DNA from: Sporosarcina luteola
GTDB taxonomy: Bacteria; Bacillota; Bacilli; Bacillales_A; Planococcaceae
Reading direction: 5' to 3'
NCBI RefSeq assembly: GCF_023715585.1
Contig: NZ_JAMBOK010000003.1
Location: 186,001 to 250,000, forward strand
Length of the DNA: 64,000 bases
The notes under the pieces are model-generated. The model was not told the DNA's origin, made no database searches, and saw only the letters and a program-made list of their open reading frames with translations. This document shows positions 7,629-16,776 of this stretch, piece after piece. How positions within the stretch are numbered: the first letter of the stretch is position 1; the number at the start of each line of letters is the position of its first letter. A program made the translations under genes and the position numbers.

Positions 7629-8571
7629 GCGCTGCTTTTCCTCCTTCCTGCCCGTTTGCCAAATAGGCAATGACTGTTTGTCTTGAAATGGTGCCGATCA
7701 GTTCCTCTTCTCGCTTGATGACGGCCCGGTCTGATTTAGCGAGTGCATGCAGCACTTCATCCCACCCGGCGTTGAAGGCCAATACAGGCAACCGTTGCGC
7801 GTCTGACGTCATCGGCTCAAGATGCTCTGCTATTACGAACGGTTTCACGCTGTCGCTCTGGATGAATTTGCGGACGAATGGTGTGGCTGGTGTCAACATA
7901 ATTTCATCCGGGGTGCCGATCTGTTCGATCTTGCCCTCCTTCATGATGCAAATACGGTCTCCAAGTTTTAATGCTTCCTGGATATCGTGTGTGACGAATA
8001 CAATCGTTTTCTGAATGGACCGCTGCAGCTGCACCAAGTCATCCTGCAACTTTCCCCTGCTGATCGGGTCAAGTGCGCTGAACGGTTCATCCATTAAGAT
8101 GATGTCGGGATCTGCTGCAAGGGCACGGACGACGCCGATCCGCTGCTGCTGGCCGCCGGATAGTTCATGAGGCTTCCGGTGCCGGTATGTATCCGGATCG
8201 AGCCCTACCATTTCAAGAAGTTCCGTCACGCGGGCATGGATCCGGTTTTTATTCCAATTCTTAAGTTCAGGTACGATTGCGATGTTTTCCTCGATCGTCA
8301 TATGCGGGAACAATGCGATTTGCTGCAACACATATCCGATCTGCCACCGCAATTCATGGATTGCGTATTCGCTCACTTTTCTGCCGTCGATCCATATCGT
8401 CCCGTCCGTCAGTGGAATGAGGCGATTGATCATTTTCAACGTAGTCGTCTTGCCGCATCCACTCGGCCCGATCAGTACGAGAAATTCCCCTTTGGCAATC
8501 TCTAAATTGATTGAATCAACGACAAGTGTTTGATTGTCATATGATTTCTTTACACCGTCAAAACGTATCAT
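7621..8571 (-). CDS. Osmolyte ABC transporter ATPase (OpuCA/EgtV type)
   Basis: A 316-aa ABC ATPase energising the fusion permease that follows. Walker A GPSGCGKTTT, Q-loop QQIALFPHMT, signature LSGGQQQR, Walker B IILMDEPFSALDP and H-loop FVTHD are all intact. After residue 240 a C-terminal extension (CBS-like tail ending VIKREEELIGTISRQTVIAY) is present, as in OpuCA/ProV-type ATPases where CBS repeats sense ionic strength; here there is room for one full or two short repeats. The start ATG at 8571 follows AGGAGTGTGATTCG. The intergenic region up to luxS (8572-8830) holds both promoters; none is obvious for this gene. Confidence 0.92.
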   Translation of the reverse strand: MIRFDGVKKSYDNQTLVVDSINLEIAKGEFLVLIGPSGCGKTTTLKMINRLIPLTDGTIWIDGRKVSEYAIHELRWQIGYVLQQIALFPHMTIEENIAIVPELKNWNKNRIHARVTELLEMVGLDPDTYRHRKPHELSGGQQQRIGVVRALAADPDIILMDEPFSALDPISRGKLQDDLVQLQRSIQKTIVFVTHDIQEALKLGDRICIMKEGKIEQIGTPDEIMLTPATPFVRKFIQSDSVKPFVIAEHLEPMTSDAQRLPVLAFNAGWDEVLHALAKSDRAVIKREEELIGTISRQTVIAYLANGQEGGKAAHE

Positions 8572-8733
8572 CGAATCACACTCCTATAGTTCAATATGGT
8601 GACACAAAAAAGAGATTAATGAAAATGATTGGCAATCAATGGAGGAAATTTGTTTCAATAGATCATTTGCACATCTTTGCATCAACACGAAAGAGAAGTG
8701 ATTCATTGTTACCTTTTTTGAACTTTTTTAATC

Positions 8734-8764
8734 TTGCAACCTATTCAGAATACTGATATTCTGA
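8734..8764 (+). promoter_or_regulatory. luxS promoter with overlapping palindrome
   Basis: TTGCAA (8734-8739) and TATTCT (8757-8762) are spaced by 17 bases and suit a sigma-A promoter for luxS. The perfect inverted repeat TCAGAATACTGATATTCTGA (8745-8764, 8-bp arms, 4-bp centre) covers the -10 region, which is where a repressor would act. Regulator unknown. Confidence 0.5.
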
Positions 8765-8830
8765 GATTAATCCAAGTAAGTAGATAAGGTAATAGTGATT
8801 ACGTGGATGCGATGAGAAGGAGTGATGAAT

Positions 8831-9304
8831 ATGTCTGCGACAGAAAAAAAGATGAATGTGGAAAGTTTTAATTTGGATCATACAAAAGTGAAAGCTCCGT
8901 TTGTGCGACTTGCCGGGGTGAAGGAAGGGATTAACGGCGACGTTATCCGAAAGTATGACATCCGTTTTTGTCAGCCGAATAAGGAGCATCTTGAAATGCC
9001 TGCAATTCATTCATTGGAGCATATGATGGCGGAGTTCAGCAGGAACCATTCCGACAGAATCGTGGACATTAGTCCGATGGGATGCCAGACGGGGTATTAT
9101 TTGGCGCTCATCAATCACGATAATTACGAAGACGTACTCGATATATTGGAAAAGACATTGAATGATGTGTTAGTTGCAGATGAAGTGCCGGCATGCAATG
9201 AAGTTCAATGCGGATGGGCTGCAAGCCATAGCCTTGAGAGCGCCAAAAAAGCGGCAAAAGAGATGTTGGAAAAGCGGTCCGAGTGGACGACTGTGTTCTC
9301 ATAA
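8831..9304 (+). CDS. luxS: S-ribosylhomocysteine lyase LuxS
   Basis: Cleaves S-ribosylhomocysteine to homocysteine and DPD, the precursor of AI-2, in the activated methyl cycle. The metal site is seen as HSLEH (His60, His64) and Cys127 in [10 protein letters not shown]; the catalytic Cys85 lies in [10 protein letters not shown]. Starting at the ATG at 8831 gives 157 residues, the usual Bacillus length, with AAGGAG eight bases upstream; the GTG at 8822 and ATG at 8825 are too close to that site. The gene is monocistronic here, not linked to a nucleosidase (mtnN/pfs) or cysteine genes. A palindrome overlaps its presumed promoter. Confidence 0.97.
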   Translation: MSATEKKMNVESFNLDHTKVKAPFVRLAGVKEGINGDVIRKYDIRFCQPNKEHLEMPAIHSLEHMMAEFSRNHSDRIVDISPMGCQTGYYLALINHDNYEDVLDILEKTLNDVLVADEVPACNEVQCGWAASHSLESAKKAAKEMLEKRSEWTTVFS

Positions 9305-9398
9305 TGGGACTGTAAAGTAGTATGCCTCGTCCTTTACAAGTGAGCTGATTTTTCTCTGGGAGAATGAACTAAATAACGATAGCATTCCTACGGTAAAA

Positions 9399-9460
9399 GG
9401 CGTACGATGGACATGATGCCAGGCATATAAAATCAGCCCTGGCAATGTTCAGCGTACGCC
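9399..9460 (+). other. Long imperfect hairpin upstream of aspartase
   Basis: GGCGTACG (9399-9406) pairs with CGTACGCC (9453-9460), and inside it GCCAGG (9418-9423) pairs with CCTGGC (9438-9443) around a 14-base loop. No T-tract follows, so it is not a plain terminator. It ends 37 bases before the aspartase start codon and may be a leader structure or an operator. Nothing else is apparent in 9305-9497. Confidence 0.5.
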
Positions 9461-9497
9461 ATATTGGCGATCTACATAACGAGAGGAAAAGGGACAA

Positions 9498-10913
9498 ATG
9501 AATTTATTATCCGGAAGAATCGAAAAGGATTTCTTAGGGGAAAAAGAAGTTCCCAACCATGCATATTACGGGATTCAAACGATACGGGCGACTGAAAACT
9601 TTCCAATTACGAAAGAGCGCATGCACCCGGAATTGATTCGCGCGATCGGAATTGTGAAAAAAGCGGCGGCCATTTCGAATGTGCTCGTCAATGATTTACC
9701 GAAGGATGTCGGGTTTGCCATCGTCGAGGCTTCGGACGAAGTGATCGAGGGGGCGTTGACGGATCAGTTCATCGTCGATCCGATTCAAGGGGGAGCAGGC
9801 ACTTCATTCAACATGAATGCGAATGAAGTGATCGCGAACCGCGCGCTTGAAATCATGGGACGTGAAAAAGGGGATTACGGCTTCATCAGTCCGAACAACC
9901 ACGTCAATATGTCCCAGTCGACAAATGATGCATTCCCGACGGCGATTAAAATTGCGACACAGCAAATGGTCAATCAGCTGGTGGAAACGATGGAGCTTTT
10001 TGTGGACGAGCTGAAGGCGAAGGAAAAGGAATTCGATGGGGTTATTAAGATGGGAAGAACTCATCTGCAGGATGCTGTTCCCGTCCGCTTGGGCCAGGAA
10101 TTCAGCGCGTATCGGAGTGTCATCGAACGTGATATCGAACGGATCGGTAGGACGAGAGTGCATCTTTCCGACATCAATATGGGAGCGACTGCAATCGGCA
10201 CGGGGCTGAATGCAAATGCCCAATACATTGAAACTGCGGTGGAGCATCTCCGCACGATCAGCGGCTTGCCGTTGAAATCGGCGAGCAACCTGATCGATTC
10301 AACGCAGAACACGGATGTATACACAGAATTGTCTTCCGCTTTGAAAATATGCATGATCAATCTCTCAAAAATGGCCAATGATCTTCGTCTCATGGCGTCA
10401 GGGCCAAAAGCCGGCCTGAATGAAATCAATCTTCCGGCAAGGCAGCCAGGCTCGTCCATCATGCCCGGGAAAGTGAATCCCGTCATGGCGGAAGTGATGA
10501 ACCAGATCGCCTTCCAAGTGATCGGCAACGACCATACGATCAGCCTCGCTTCCGAAGCAGGCCAATTCGAATTGAATGTCATGGAGCCGGTCCTTGTCTA
10601 TAATTTATTGCAATCATTGACGGTCATGAACAACGGCATCGAAGTGTTCCGCAAGTACTGCATCAGCGGAATCACCGCGAATGTCGAGCAAATGCAGGAC
10701 TATGTGGAAAGAAGCATCGGCACGATCACGGCGCTCACGCCATTTATCGGCTATGAAATGTCATCGAAAATCGCACGTGAATCTTTTGAAACAGGTGTGC
10801 CGCTCAAGGAACTCTGTCTCCGTTACAATGTTCTTACACTCGACGAACTGACCCGCTTGCTCGACCCTTATCAAATGACGGAAATGAAAAGGGAAGGCGC
10901 AGCGCACTATTAA
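9498..10913 (+). CDS. ansB: Aspartate ammonia-lyase (aspartase)
   Basis: A 471-aa member of the fumarase/aspartase superfamily that converts aspartate to fumarate and ammonia. The signature loop GSSIMPGKVNPV is at about residues 318-329; the second conserved block GAGTSFNMNANEVIANRA and the third SPNNHVNMSQSTNDAFPT are also intact. The N-terminus RIEKDFLGEKEVPNHAYYGI is that of aspartases rather than class II fumarases. GAGGAAAAGGG lies just upstream of the ATG. In B. subtilis the gene follows ansA, but here it stands alone, preceded by a 62-base hairpin and followed by a terminator. The facing gene cluster encodes an acetate-type symporter. Confidence 0.95.
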   Translation: MNLLSGRIEKDFLGEKEVPNHAYYGIQTIRATENFPITKERMHPELIRAIGIVKKAAAISNVLVNDLPKDVGFAIVEASDEVIEGALTDQFIVDPIQGGAGTSFNMNANEVIANRALEIMGREKGDYGFISPNNHVNMSQSTNDAFPTAIKIATQQMVNQLVETMELFVDELKAKEKEFDGVIKMGRTHLQDAVPVRLGQEFSAYRSVIERDIERIGRTRVHLSDINMGATAIGTGLNANAQYIETAVEHLRTISGLPLKSASNLIDSTQNTDVYTELSSALKICMINLSKMANDLRLMASGPKAGLNEINLPARQPGSSIMPGKVNPVMAEVMNQIAFQVIGNDHTISLASEAGQFELNVMEPVLVYNLLQSLTVMNNGIEVFRKYCISGITANVEQMQDYVERSIGTITALTPFIGYEMSSKIARESFETGVPLKELCLRYNVLTLDELTRLLDPYQMTEMKREGAAHY

Positions 10914-10918
10914 TCCAA

Positions 10919-10973
10919 CACAAAAAGCCCTCGGAAACGGTGAACCCGTTCCCTGGGGCTATTTGTGTTTCAT
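10919..10973. terminator. Bidirectional terminator between aspartase and symporter genes
   Basis: Stem AGCCC-TC-GGAAACGG / CCGTTCC-CT-GGGGCT around TGAAC, flanked by CACAAAA and TTTGTG, ends the aspartase transcript and probably the converging symporter operon. Confidence 0.8.
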
Positions 10974-10983
10974 TCAAATAAAG

Positions 10984-12531
10984 TTACCCTTCTGCGCCAC
11001 GATAGCCGGTCTCCGCTTTGAAGCGGACTTCCGCATAAGCAACTTCCGCAGCTTCGTGACGTTTCGCCCCGATATAAGTGCCGACAATCGCAGCAATGAA
11101 TCCAGCCGGTATGGAGATGATTGCCGGATTGACGAACGGGAAGAGCGGTTCGCCGACAAAGAATGCAGCGCCTTCAACCGGGTTGATGACGTTCGGGCTG
11201 ACCGCAACGAGGACGAGGGCTGTAATGAGGCCTGTCAGCATCGAAGCAACCGCGCCTGTCGTATTGAATTTGCGCCAATAAATCGTGAACAGGATTGTCG
11301 GAACGTTCGCCGATGCCGCGATACAGAAAGCGAGCGATACGAGGAACGCGACATTGAGTTTTTCCGATCCGAGTGCAAGCAAGATGGAAACGGCAGATAC
11401 CCCGATCGCTGCGAGACGTGCTGCTCTGACTTGCTGCTTTTCCGTCACTTTGCCTTTTTTAATGATTTCTGCGTAAATATCATGTGCGATAGCAGATGCA
11501 CCTGAGAGCACGAGTCCTGCGACGACTGCGAGAATCGTAGCGAATGCGACGGCTGCGACGAACGACTCAAGAGGATCCCCGCCAAGCACTCCCGCCAGCA
11601 TTGGAGCGGCCATATTGCCCGCCGAGTTTTCCGCGATGATCGCGTCCCTGCCGACGAATTTCGCGGCACCGAACCCGAGGAAAATTGTCATGACATAGAA
11701 AATCCCGATGATCCACACGGCGTACACGACGGAAGAGCGTGCAGTTTTCGCGTCTTTAACTGTAAAGAAGCGCATAAGGATGTGCGGCAGTCCGGCAGTC
11801 CCAAGGACAAGTGCAAGAAGCACGGAAATGAGGCCGATCGGATCTTTGTAGACGACGCCTGAATGGAGGAATGACTCTCCGTGTGGCGTTGCTGTCCGCA
11901 TTATGTCGAACATGCCGACGAAATTGAAATTGAATTTCATAAGAACGAGGAACGAAATGATAATTGTACCGGCCATGAGCAGTATCGCCTTAATGATCTG
12001 CACCCAGCTCGTAGCAGTCATTCCACCGAATAATACATAGACCAACATCATTACACCGACAATAAGTACGGAAATCCAGTATTCGATGCCGAAGAGCAGC
12101 TTGATGAGCGCGCCTGCGCCGACAAGCTGTGCAAGCATATAGAAAAGAACGATTGTAATTGTATTAAGTGCAGCGGCCCCACGGACTTTCTTGGCGCCGA
12201 AACGCGAACCGATCATATCGGCCATCGTGTATTTTCCAAGATTCCGAAGCGGTTCCGCGATTAAAAACAAAACAACGAGATAAGCGGTCAACCAGCCGAC
12301 GCTGTAATAGAAACCGTCAAAGCCGTTTAGTGAAATGGCTCCCGCAATTCCTAGGAATGAGGCCGCCGATAAATAATCCCCCGCGATGGCCATCCCGTTC
12401 TGCCATCCCGTCAACGAACCGCCTGCCGTATAAAACTCACTCGCCGTGCGCGTCTGTTTCGCTGCCCAATAGGTGATGTATAGCGTTAAAGCGATAACTG
12501 CAAAAAAGATTGAATAGGACCAAAAACTCAT
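10984..12531 (-). CDS. Solute:sodium symporter, acetate/cation type (ActP-like)
   Basis: A 515-aa inner-membrane sodium:solute symporter with about 13 membrane segments. The N-terminus SEFYTAGGSLTGWQNGMAIA GDYLSAASFLG is the signature of the ActP/YwcA-like branch that imports acetate and other short monocarboxylates. Sodium-site segments such as AAVAFATILAVVAGLVLSGA are recognisable. It lies 14 bases behind the DUF485 gene, the usual yjcH-actP arrangement, so the two form one operon. A GGGGGG-rich site precedes the ATG. B. subtilis relatives of this branch are controlled by carbon state; no CRE box is evident here. Confidence 0.9.
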   Translation of the reverse strand: MSFWSYSIFFAVIALTLYITYWAAKQTRTASEFYTAGGSLTGWQNGMAIAGDYLSAASFLGIAGAISLNGFDGFYYSVGWLTAYLVVLFLIAEPLRNLGKYTMADMIGSRFGAKKVRGAAALNTITIVLFYMLAQLVGAGALIKLLFGIEYWISVLIVGVMMLVYVLFGGMTATSWVQIIKAILLMAGTIIISFLVLMKFNFNFVGMFDIMRTATPHGESFLHSGVVYKDPIGLISVLLALVLGTAGLPHILMRFFTVKDAKTARSSVVYAVWIIGIFYVMTIFLGFGAAKFVGRDAIIAENSAGNMAAPMLAGVLGGDPLESFVAAVAFATILAVVAGLVLSGASAIAHDIYAEIIKKGKVTEKQQVRAARLAAIGVSAVSILLALGSEKLNVAFLVSLAFCIAASANVPTILFTIYWRKFNTTGAVASMLTGLITALVLVAVSPNVINPVEGAAFFVGEPLFPFVNPAIISIPAGFIAAIVGTYIGAKRHEAAEVAYAEVRFKAETGYRGAEG

Positions 12532-12545
12532 GATTCATTCCCCCC

Positions 12546-12908
12546 TTATTTCCGAACGTGTTTTCCGAGCAAATGCTCGACGTCTTTATCGAATTCCCGA
12601 GCCTTTTTTACATAAATCTGTGTAAGCACCCATACCATGACGAACATACCGAAAGCATAGACCCACGTCCATGTCATCCAGCCGATCGCCCGCGCTTCAA
12701 GGATTGACGTATACCCCGTCAAAATCGGTAGCATCAAATAGATTGCAAAAAAAGCGATGACATAAGGCCTGAAAAAGTGTTTCTTCTTTTTGACCAAATG
12801 CTTGAACTCGTCCGTTTCGATGAGCCGCTCATAGTCGAGCTGACCGTCCGTCCTAAGCGGATTCTTCCGCTTGGCGGCATTATCGGCTTTATTCATCTTC
12901 ACTGTCAT
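12546..12908 (-). CDS. DUF485 membrane protein, partner of the acetate symporter
   Basis: A 120-aa protein with two membrane segments (FRPYVIAFFAIYLMLPILTG and WTWVYAFGMFVMVWVLTQIY) and a charged N-terminus, typical of DUF485/YjcH. These proteins are encoded directly before ActP-type symporters, as here with a 14-base gap. Its function is not known; assistance in assembly or regulation of the symporter is inferred only from linkage. The ATG at 12908 has AAGGGGATGAAGG upstream. The 255-base region behind it (12909-13163) should contain the operon promoter, plus the terminator of the DUF2500 gene. Confidence 0.88.
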   Translation of the reverse strand: MTVKMNKADNAAKRKNPLRTDGQLDYERLIETDEFKHLVKKKKHFFRPYVIAFFAIYLMLPILTGYTSILEARAIGWMTWTWVYAFGMFVMVWVLTQIYVKKAREFDKDVEHLLGKHVRK

Positions 12909-13119
12909 TCCTTCATCCCCTTTGCTTGAAAATGTACGCCAGCTCGCAGTTTACGAGATTCGATCCCCACATCGATTCTGACCATATTAGAAGACTGCCA
13001 GCATGTCATATTGTACAACGTAACAAACTAACAGAAAATAATCAATATTATATTTATAAAACTACTAGAAAAGTTGACTAACAGGCGGAAGGTAACAAAT
13101 TCGGTTGGCGAGAGGAACA

Positions 13120-13160
13120 AAAAAATCCATCCATGAGCAGATTGCTCAAAGGATGGATTA
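13120..13160 (-). terminator. Terminator downstream of the DUF2500 gene
   Basis: On the minus strand AATCCATCC pairs with GGATGGATT, with an inner TGAGC/GCTCA stem, followed by a run of seven Ts. Confidence 0.85.
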
Positions 13161-13163
13161 TGT

Positions 13164-13538
13164 TCAGTCTGTCGTGCTTTTTCTTTCAAATCCCAAATAA
13201 CGTGTGCCTTGAAAAGTTAGGATGCCGAGGTCGCCTTCAGCTAGCATGCCGTACTCTCTTCCGGACATCTTCAGTTCCATCCGGTCGCCGCTTTCCACTT
13301 GGAATGTGACGTAATAACTCGTATGCGCAGAAGAATCACCGCTGCCGCCACTTGTGTTTGTACGCTTCGTCTTCACTTGCGCCGGGACAGTCAAGCGCGG
13401 AGAGTTGTTATTGGAGGACCATTGGCCGACCCCTTTAATGAGCGCGAAAATGATTACGCCGATCACAATAACGAAAATCGAGAAAATAAAAATTGGCACA
13501 GCCGAAAACATGAAATCACCAAACGGGGAAAAGCCCAT
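13164..13538 (-). CDS. DUF2500 membrane-anchored protein
   Basis: A 124-aa protein: an N-terminal membrane anchor (IFIFSIFVIVIGVIIFALIK) followed by WSSNNNSPRLTVPAQVKTKR and a beta-rich domain HTSYYVTFQVESGDRMELKM with ending GDLGILTFQGTRYLGFER. This order and the SPRLTVPA and GxLTFQGTRYLGF blocks are the DUF2500 family. Role unknown. It is separated from the DUF485 gene by a terminator and is probably transcribed alone. Confidence 0.85.
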   Translation of the reverse strand: MGFSPFGDFMFSAVPIFIFSIFVIVIGVIIFALIKGVGQWSSNNNSPRLTVPAQVKTKRTNTSGGSGDSSAHTSYYVTFQVESGDRMELKMSGREYGMLAEGDLGILTFQGTRYLGFERKSTTD

Positions 13539-13615
13539 TTTGCCACCACCTACTTTTTCATTCGTTAGTTACCTATACGAATGAAGGGATGAATAGTTTC
13601 AGGAAAACAATCTGT

Positions 13616-13999
13616 TTAGTTAGGACGATTCACATGTTGATCGACAAGGAGTAGATTGCCATCCGGATCTTCGAGGGTGAAATGCCCAACTCCCTCACTC
13701 GTTTCATCCGCCTCCGTCAGCAGTTGAACCCCTTTCTCTTTCAGTTCCTTTTGTAGGTCTCTGACATCCGTAAATGAAGCGAGGTTTTCGGCGTTTTGAT
13801 TCCACCCAGGATTAAAGGTAAGGATGTTTTTCTCAAACATTCCTTGGAAGAGGCCGATGATCGTCTCTTCATTTTTCATGATGAGCCAGTTCTGATTGAT
13901 ATCCCCTCCGAACGAATCGAATCCAAGGTTTTCGTAAAATGCTTTCGATGCGTGGATATCTTTCACATTCAAACTTACAGAGAATGCTCCGAGCTTCAT
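13616..13999 (-). CDS. VOC-family (glyoxalase/bleomycin resistance-like) protein
   Basis: A 127-aa single-domain protein with the vicinal oxygen chelate fold: first beta-alpha-beta unit LGAFSVSLNVKDIHASKAFY ENLGF and second unit ending in GHFTLEDPDGNLLLVDQHV. The pattern LExPDGN near the C-terminus is typical. The start at 13999 follows AGGAGGAAGAAAAC; the longer frame to 14101 would run back into the divergent helicase region. Metal ligands cannot be assigned firmly, so whether it is an enzyme or a binding protein is open. It is divergent from the yqhH homologue. Confidence 0.85.
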   Translation of the reverse strand: MKLGAFSVSLNVKDIHASKAFYENLGFDSFGGDINQNWLIMKNEETIIGLFQGMFEKNILTFNPGWNQNAENLASFTDVRDLQKELKEKGVQLLTEADETSEGVGHFTLEDPDGNLLLVDQHVNRPN

Positions 14000-14184
14000 G
14001 TTTTCTTCCTCCTCATACGTTTTGAAAATTCGCGCGTTTCCCGTTGAGTATAAAGGAGTATTTTGCAATAAACAATAATGCTTTGAGAATTTGATTGCCA
14101 AAAAGCAGTGTTGGTTCCTTCATAACACATAGGAATCCCGTTTTTGGACAATCTAACAAGAAAATATCGGATGAGGGGATGTTT

Positions 14185-15720
14185 ATGCAAATAGAATGGT
14201 CGTCCGATTGGAAAGAGGGCTTTGTTGAGCGGTTGGAGAATCGCAAAGCTTGGGATAATTGGACGTTGTATAAGATGTGCTATGACGTTGAAAAATTGAA
14301 ATTGATTACAGACTTCGACGGCCTTCAATGCCCAAAATACTTGCCTGAACTAAAGCCTTTTCCTCATCAGTTGGAGGCGGCGGAGACGGTCATCGAGCGG
14401 ATGAACGGGAAAGCGATTCTTGCGGATGAAGTAGGACTCGGGAAGACGATCCAGGCCGGTTTGATTCTGAAAGAATATCTCATTCGGGGCCTTGTGAAAA
14501 AAGCACTGATCCTCGTTCCTGCATCACTTGTGAATCAATGGATCGAGGAGCTGAATCGAAAATTTCATATCCCGGTGATCCAATATAAAAAGGCCTATGA
14601 TTTGAACTACTGCAATATCGTCATTGCCAGCATCGATATGGCGAAGAGAAGTCCCCATAAGGAAAATCTTTATGACCAGGATTTTGATTTGATTATCATC
14701 GATGAGGCACATAAATTAAAGAACCCGAAAACGAAAAACTATGAGTTCGTGCAAAACCTGAAGAAAAAGTTCTGCCTGCTGTTAACAGCTACGCCCATTC
14801 AAAACGATGTGTTTGAGTTGTTCAACTTGATTTCATTATTAAAGCCCGGGCATCTTGGCAATTTCGAGACGTTCCAATCCGTCTTTTCCGCAAGTAAGCA
14901 CAATGTGGAAGAGGATGAGTTCCTTAAGGAATTGATCAACCAAGTGATGGTGAGAAATTCAAGGCATGATACTGGAATTGAATGGACGAGCCGTCGTGTG
15001 CAAATCATTCCGCTCGAGTTCAGCGAAGAGGAAAAAGAAGTGTACGACATGATTTCAGAGTTGAAAAACGTGTCCTCTGTCTTTTCGGGCGCATTCTCGA
15101 TGATTACATTGCAAAAGGAAATTTGCAGCAGTAAAGAGGCGGCCTACCTGACGTTAAATGAAATGCGGCAAAAGTGCACGCAGCCTGACGAAGTTGCGTA
15201 TACAGAGGGATTGTTGCAGAAGTTAGCTGCGCTTCAAATCAACACGAAAGCGGAAAAGGCCTATGAGATCATTACGCAGGCGAATGAAGAGAAGGTCATC
15301 ATTTTCACGGAGTACCGGGCGAGCCAAGCCTATTTAATGAACTATTTATACGAAAAGGGCATCGTCAGCGTCCCGTTTAATGGGCAATTCAGCAAAAGTA
15401 AACGTGAGTGGATGAAGCAATTGTTCAAGGAAAAAGCGCAAGTATTGATTGCCACGGAATCCGGGAGTGAAGGGATCAACCTTCAATTTTGCCATCATGT
15501 CATCAATTATGATTTACCGTGGAACCCGATGAAATTGGAGCAGCGGATCGGCCGTGTCCATCGGTTGGGGCAAGAGCATGATGTTAATATATACAATTTG
15601 GCTATGAAACATACAATTGAGGACCATATACTGGAGCTGCTGAATGTGAAAATCGGCGTCTTTGAAAAGGTCGTCGGTGAGTTGGATGATATTTTAAGCG
15701 CCTATAAAATGTCTATTTAG
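14185..15720 (+). CDS. yqhH: SNF2-family DNA/RNA helicase, YqhH homologue
   Basis: A 511-aa superfamily 2 ATPase. Motif I ADEVGLGKTIQAG is at residues 80-92, motif II DEAH at 173-176, motif III LLTATPIQND follows, and motif VI is QRIGRVHRLGQ near 453-463; all are intact. Length and domain order match the B. subtilis YqhH/RapA-like branch. The open frame extends to 14095, but GAGGGG sits eight bases before the ATG at 14185. It is followed 17 bases later by a yqhG homologue, as in B. subtilis, where the pair lies next to the gcvT operon; that operon is absent here. Possible roles are RNA polymerase recycling or nucleoprotein remodelling, from RapA by analogy. Confidence 0.9.
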   Translation: MQIEWSSDWKEGFVERLENRKAWDNWTLYKMCYDVEKLKLITDFDGLQCPKYLPELKPFPHQLEAAETVIERMNGKAILADEVGLGKTIQAGLILKEYLIRGLVKKALILVPASLVNQWIEELNRKFHIPVIQYKKAYDLNYCNIVIASIDMAKRSPHKENLYDQDFDLIIIDEAHKLKNPKTKNYEFVQNLKKKFCLLLTATPIQNDVFELFNLISLLKPGHLGNFETFQSVFSASKHNVEEDEFLKELINQVMVRNSRHDTGIEWTSRRVQIIPLEFSEEEKEVYDMISELKNVSSVFSGAFSMITLQKEICSSKEAAYLTLNEMRQKCTQPDEVAYTEGLLQKLAALQINTKAEKAYEIITQANEEKVIIFTEYRASQAYLMNYLYEKGIVSVPFNGQFSKSKREWMKQLFKEKAQVLIATESGSEGINLQFCHHVINYDLPWNPMKLEQRIGRVHRLGQEHDVNIYNLAMKHTIEDHILELLNVKIGVFEKVVGELDDILSAYKMSI

Positions 15721-15737
15721 ATGCAAGGAGGATTCAT

Positions 15738-16529
15738 ATGTACCCACAGCAGATCCATCAATACGTCCGGCGGTTTTTCATTGAAAATAATTGCCCCATC
15801 TTGCGGGAAAATGAGCACTTCATTAACGTGCAATTAACGATTGAGATGGATAAAAAAATAATGAATCGACCGTTTTACTGGAAGTATGTAGAGAGCACGG
15901 GAGACGAGCCGAATCCTGCCCAACTGACATTGATCACCGATAAAAACAGGCTGACGGAGAGCATTGCGGGGGAGGTTGTCCACTACGGCTCTCCCCGTCT
16001 CAGTCAACTATTCCGAGTGACGAATGAGCTCGGTTCATTCGTGCAGATGTATGAAAAACCGCCCGCGTCTCAAGTTCCTGCGCAAATCATCTTAACACCT
16101 TGGGTAGGAGTGAACTATAAAATAACGTATTCCAGCCACCGGACACAGGAAACCCTTTATTCACTGGGCATCAACTTGATGACCGGGATGATAATCAACG
16201 GTTTTCAGGAATCCATCAGCCGTCTGGATCTGGAGAGTACGATATCTGCAAACACATTCCACTTGCCGTATACGATCAAACCGCTCCGCGCCTTGGAACG
16301 ATTGGACGCGGTAATTGAAAATCAGATACAGCAGGACGACCATACGTGGGCGGAAGAGGCGCAAGTAAGGCAACAACGCGACATTCGCGTACTGGATTAT
16401 TTTTACGAAGGAATTGAAGACAAGCCCGAAACATACGAGAGCGAAAAGAAAGCGATCGAGGAACAGTATAAAACCAAAATCCGAGTCGAAATCATCAACG
16501 GCGGACTGTTCTACCTAAAATCGATGTGA
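15738..16529 (+). CDS. yqhG: YqhG family protein
   Basis: A 263-aa soluble protein matching B. subtilis YqhG: MYPQQIHQYVRRFFIENNCP at the N-terminus, the block MNRPFYWKYVESTGDEPNPA with QLTLITDKNR, and the GSPRLSQLF segment. AAGGAGG lies eight bases before the ATG. It directly follows the SNF2 helicase, a conserved pair, suggesting that the two act together, but neither has a known biological role. Its downstream boundary is a GGTGCC element. Confidence 0.88.
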   Translation: MYPQQIHQYVRRFFIENNCPILRENEHFINVQLTIEMDKKIMNRPFYWKYVESTGDEPNPAQLTLITDKNRLTESIAGEVVHYGSPRLSQLFRVTNELGSFVQMYEKPPASQVPAQIILTPWVGVNYKITYSSHRTQETLYSLGINLMTGMIINGFQESISRLDLESTISANTFHLPYTIKPLRALERLDAVIENQIQQDDHTWAEEAQVRQQRDIRVLDYFYEGIEDKPETYESEKKAIEEQYKTKIRVEIINGGLFYLKSM

Positions 16530-16576
16530 CGAAGTGAGGGGTTGTTGAGTTGGGATTTGAGCTGGTGCCTTGAGTC

Positions 16577-16724
16577 GGTGCCTGTGCGGCACACAATTCA
16601 GATTATGAACTACAATTGTATAATTGAATTTGGGGAATGTTGATTAGATACTGTTTGTGTGAAATGTGAGTGCATAAATCTATCAACATCGCGAATTGTC
16701 ATAAATGTGTGTTACACAGGCACC
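16577..16724. repeat. GGTGCC element, copy A
   Basis: Left end GGTGCCTGTGCGGCACAC, then AATTCAGATTATGAACTACAATTGTATA; right end GAATTGTCATAAATGTGTG then TTACACAGGCACC. Inside, TGTTGATTAGAT and ATCTATCAACA form an inverted repeat with one bulge, but no T-tract. A partial GGTGCCT also occurs at 16563. The element fills the gap between yqhG and the deaminase gene. Confidence 0.75.
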
Positions 16725-16776
16725 GACACAATTTCTTTGATAAGCTAGAGGGAGTAATGTAAAGGAGTGGTGATGA

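Noticed and set aside
8615..8640. Fur box near TGAAAATGATTGGCAATCA
   Set aside because: Only one half of the 7-1-7 pattern fits, and the neighbouring osmolyte importer and luxS are not iron genes.
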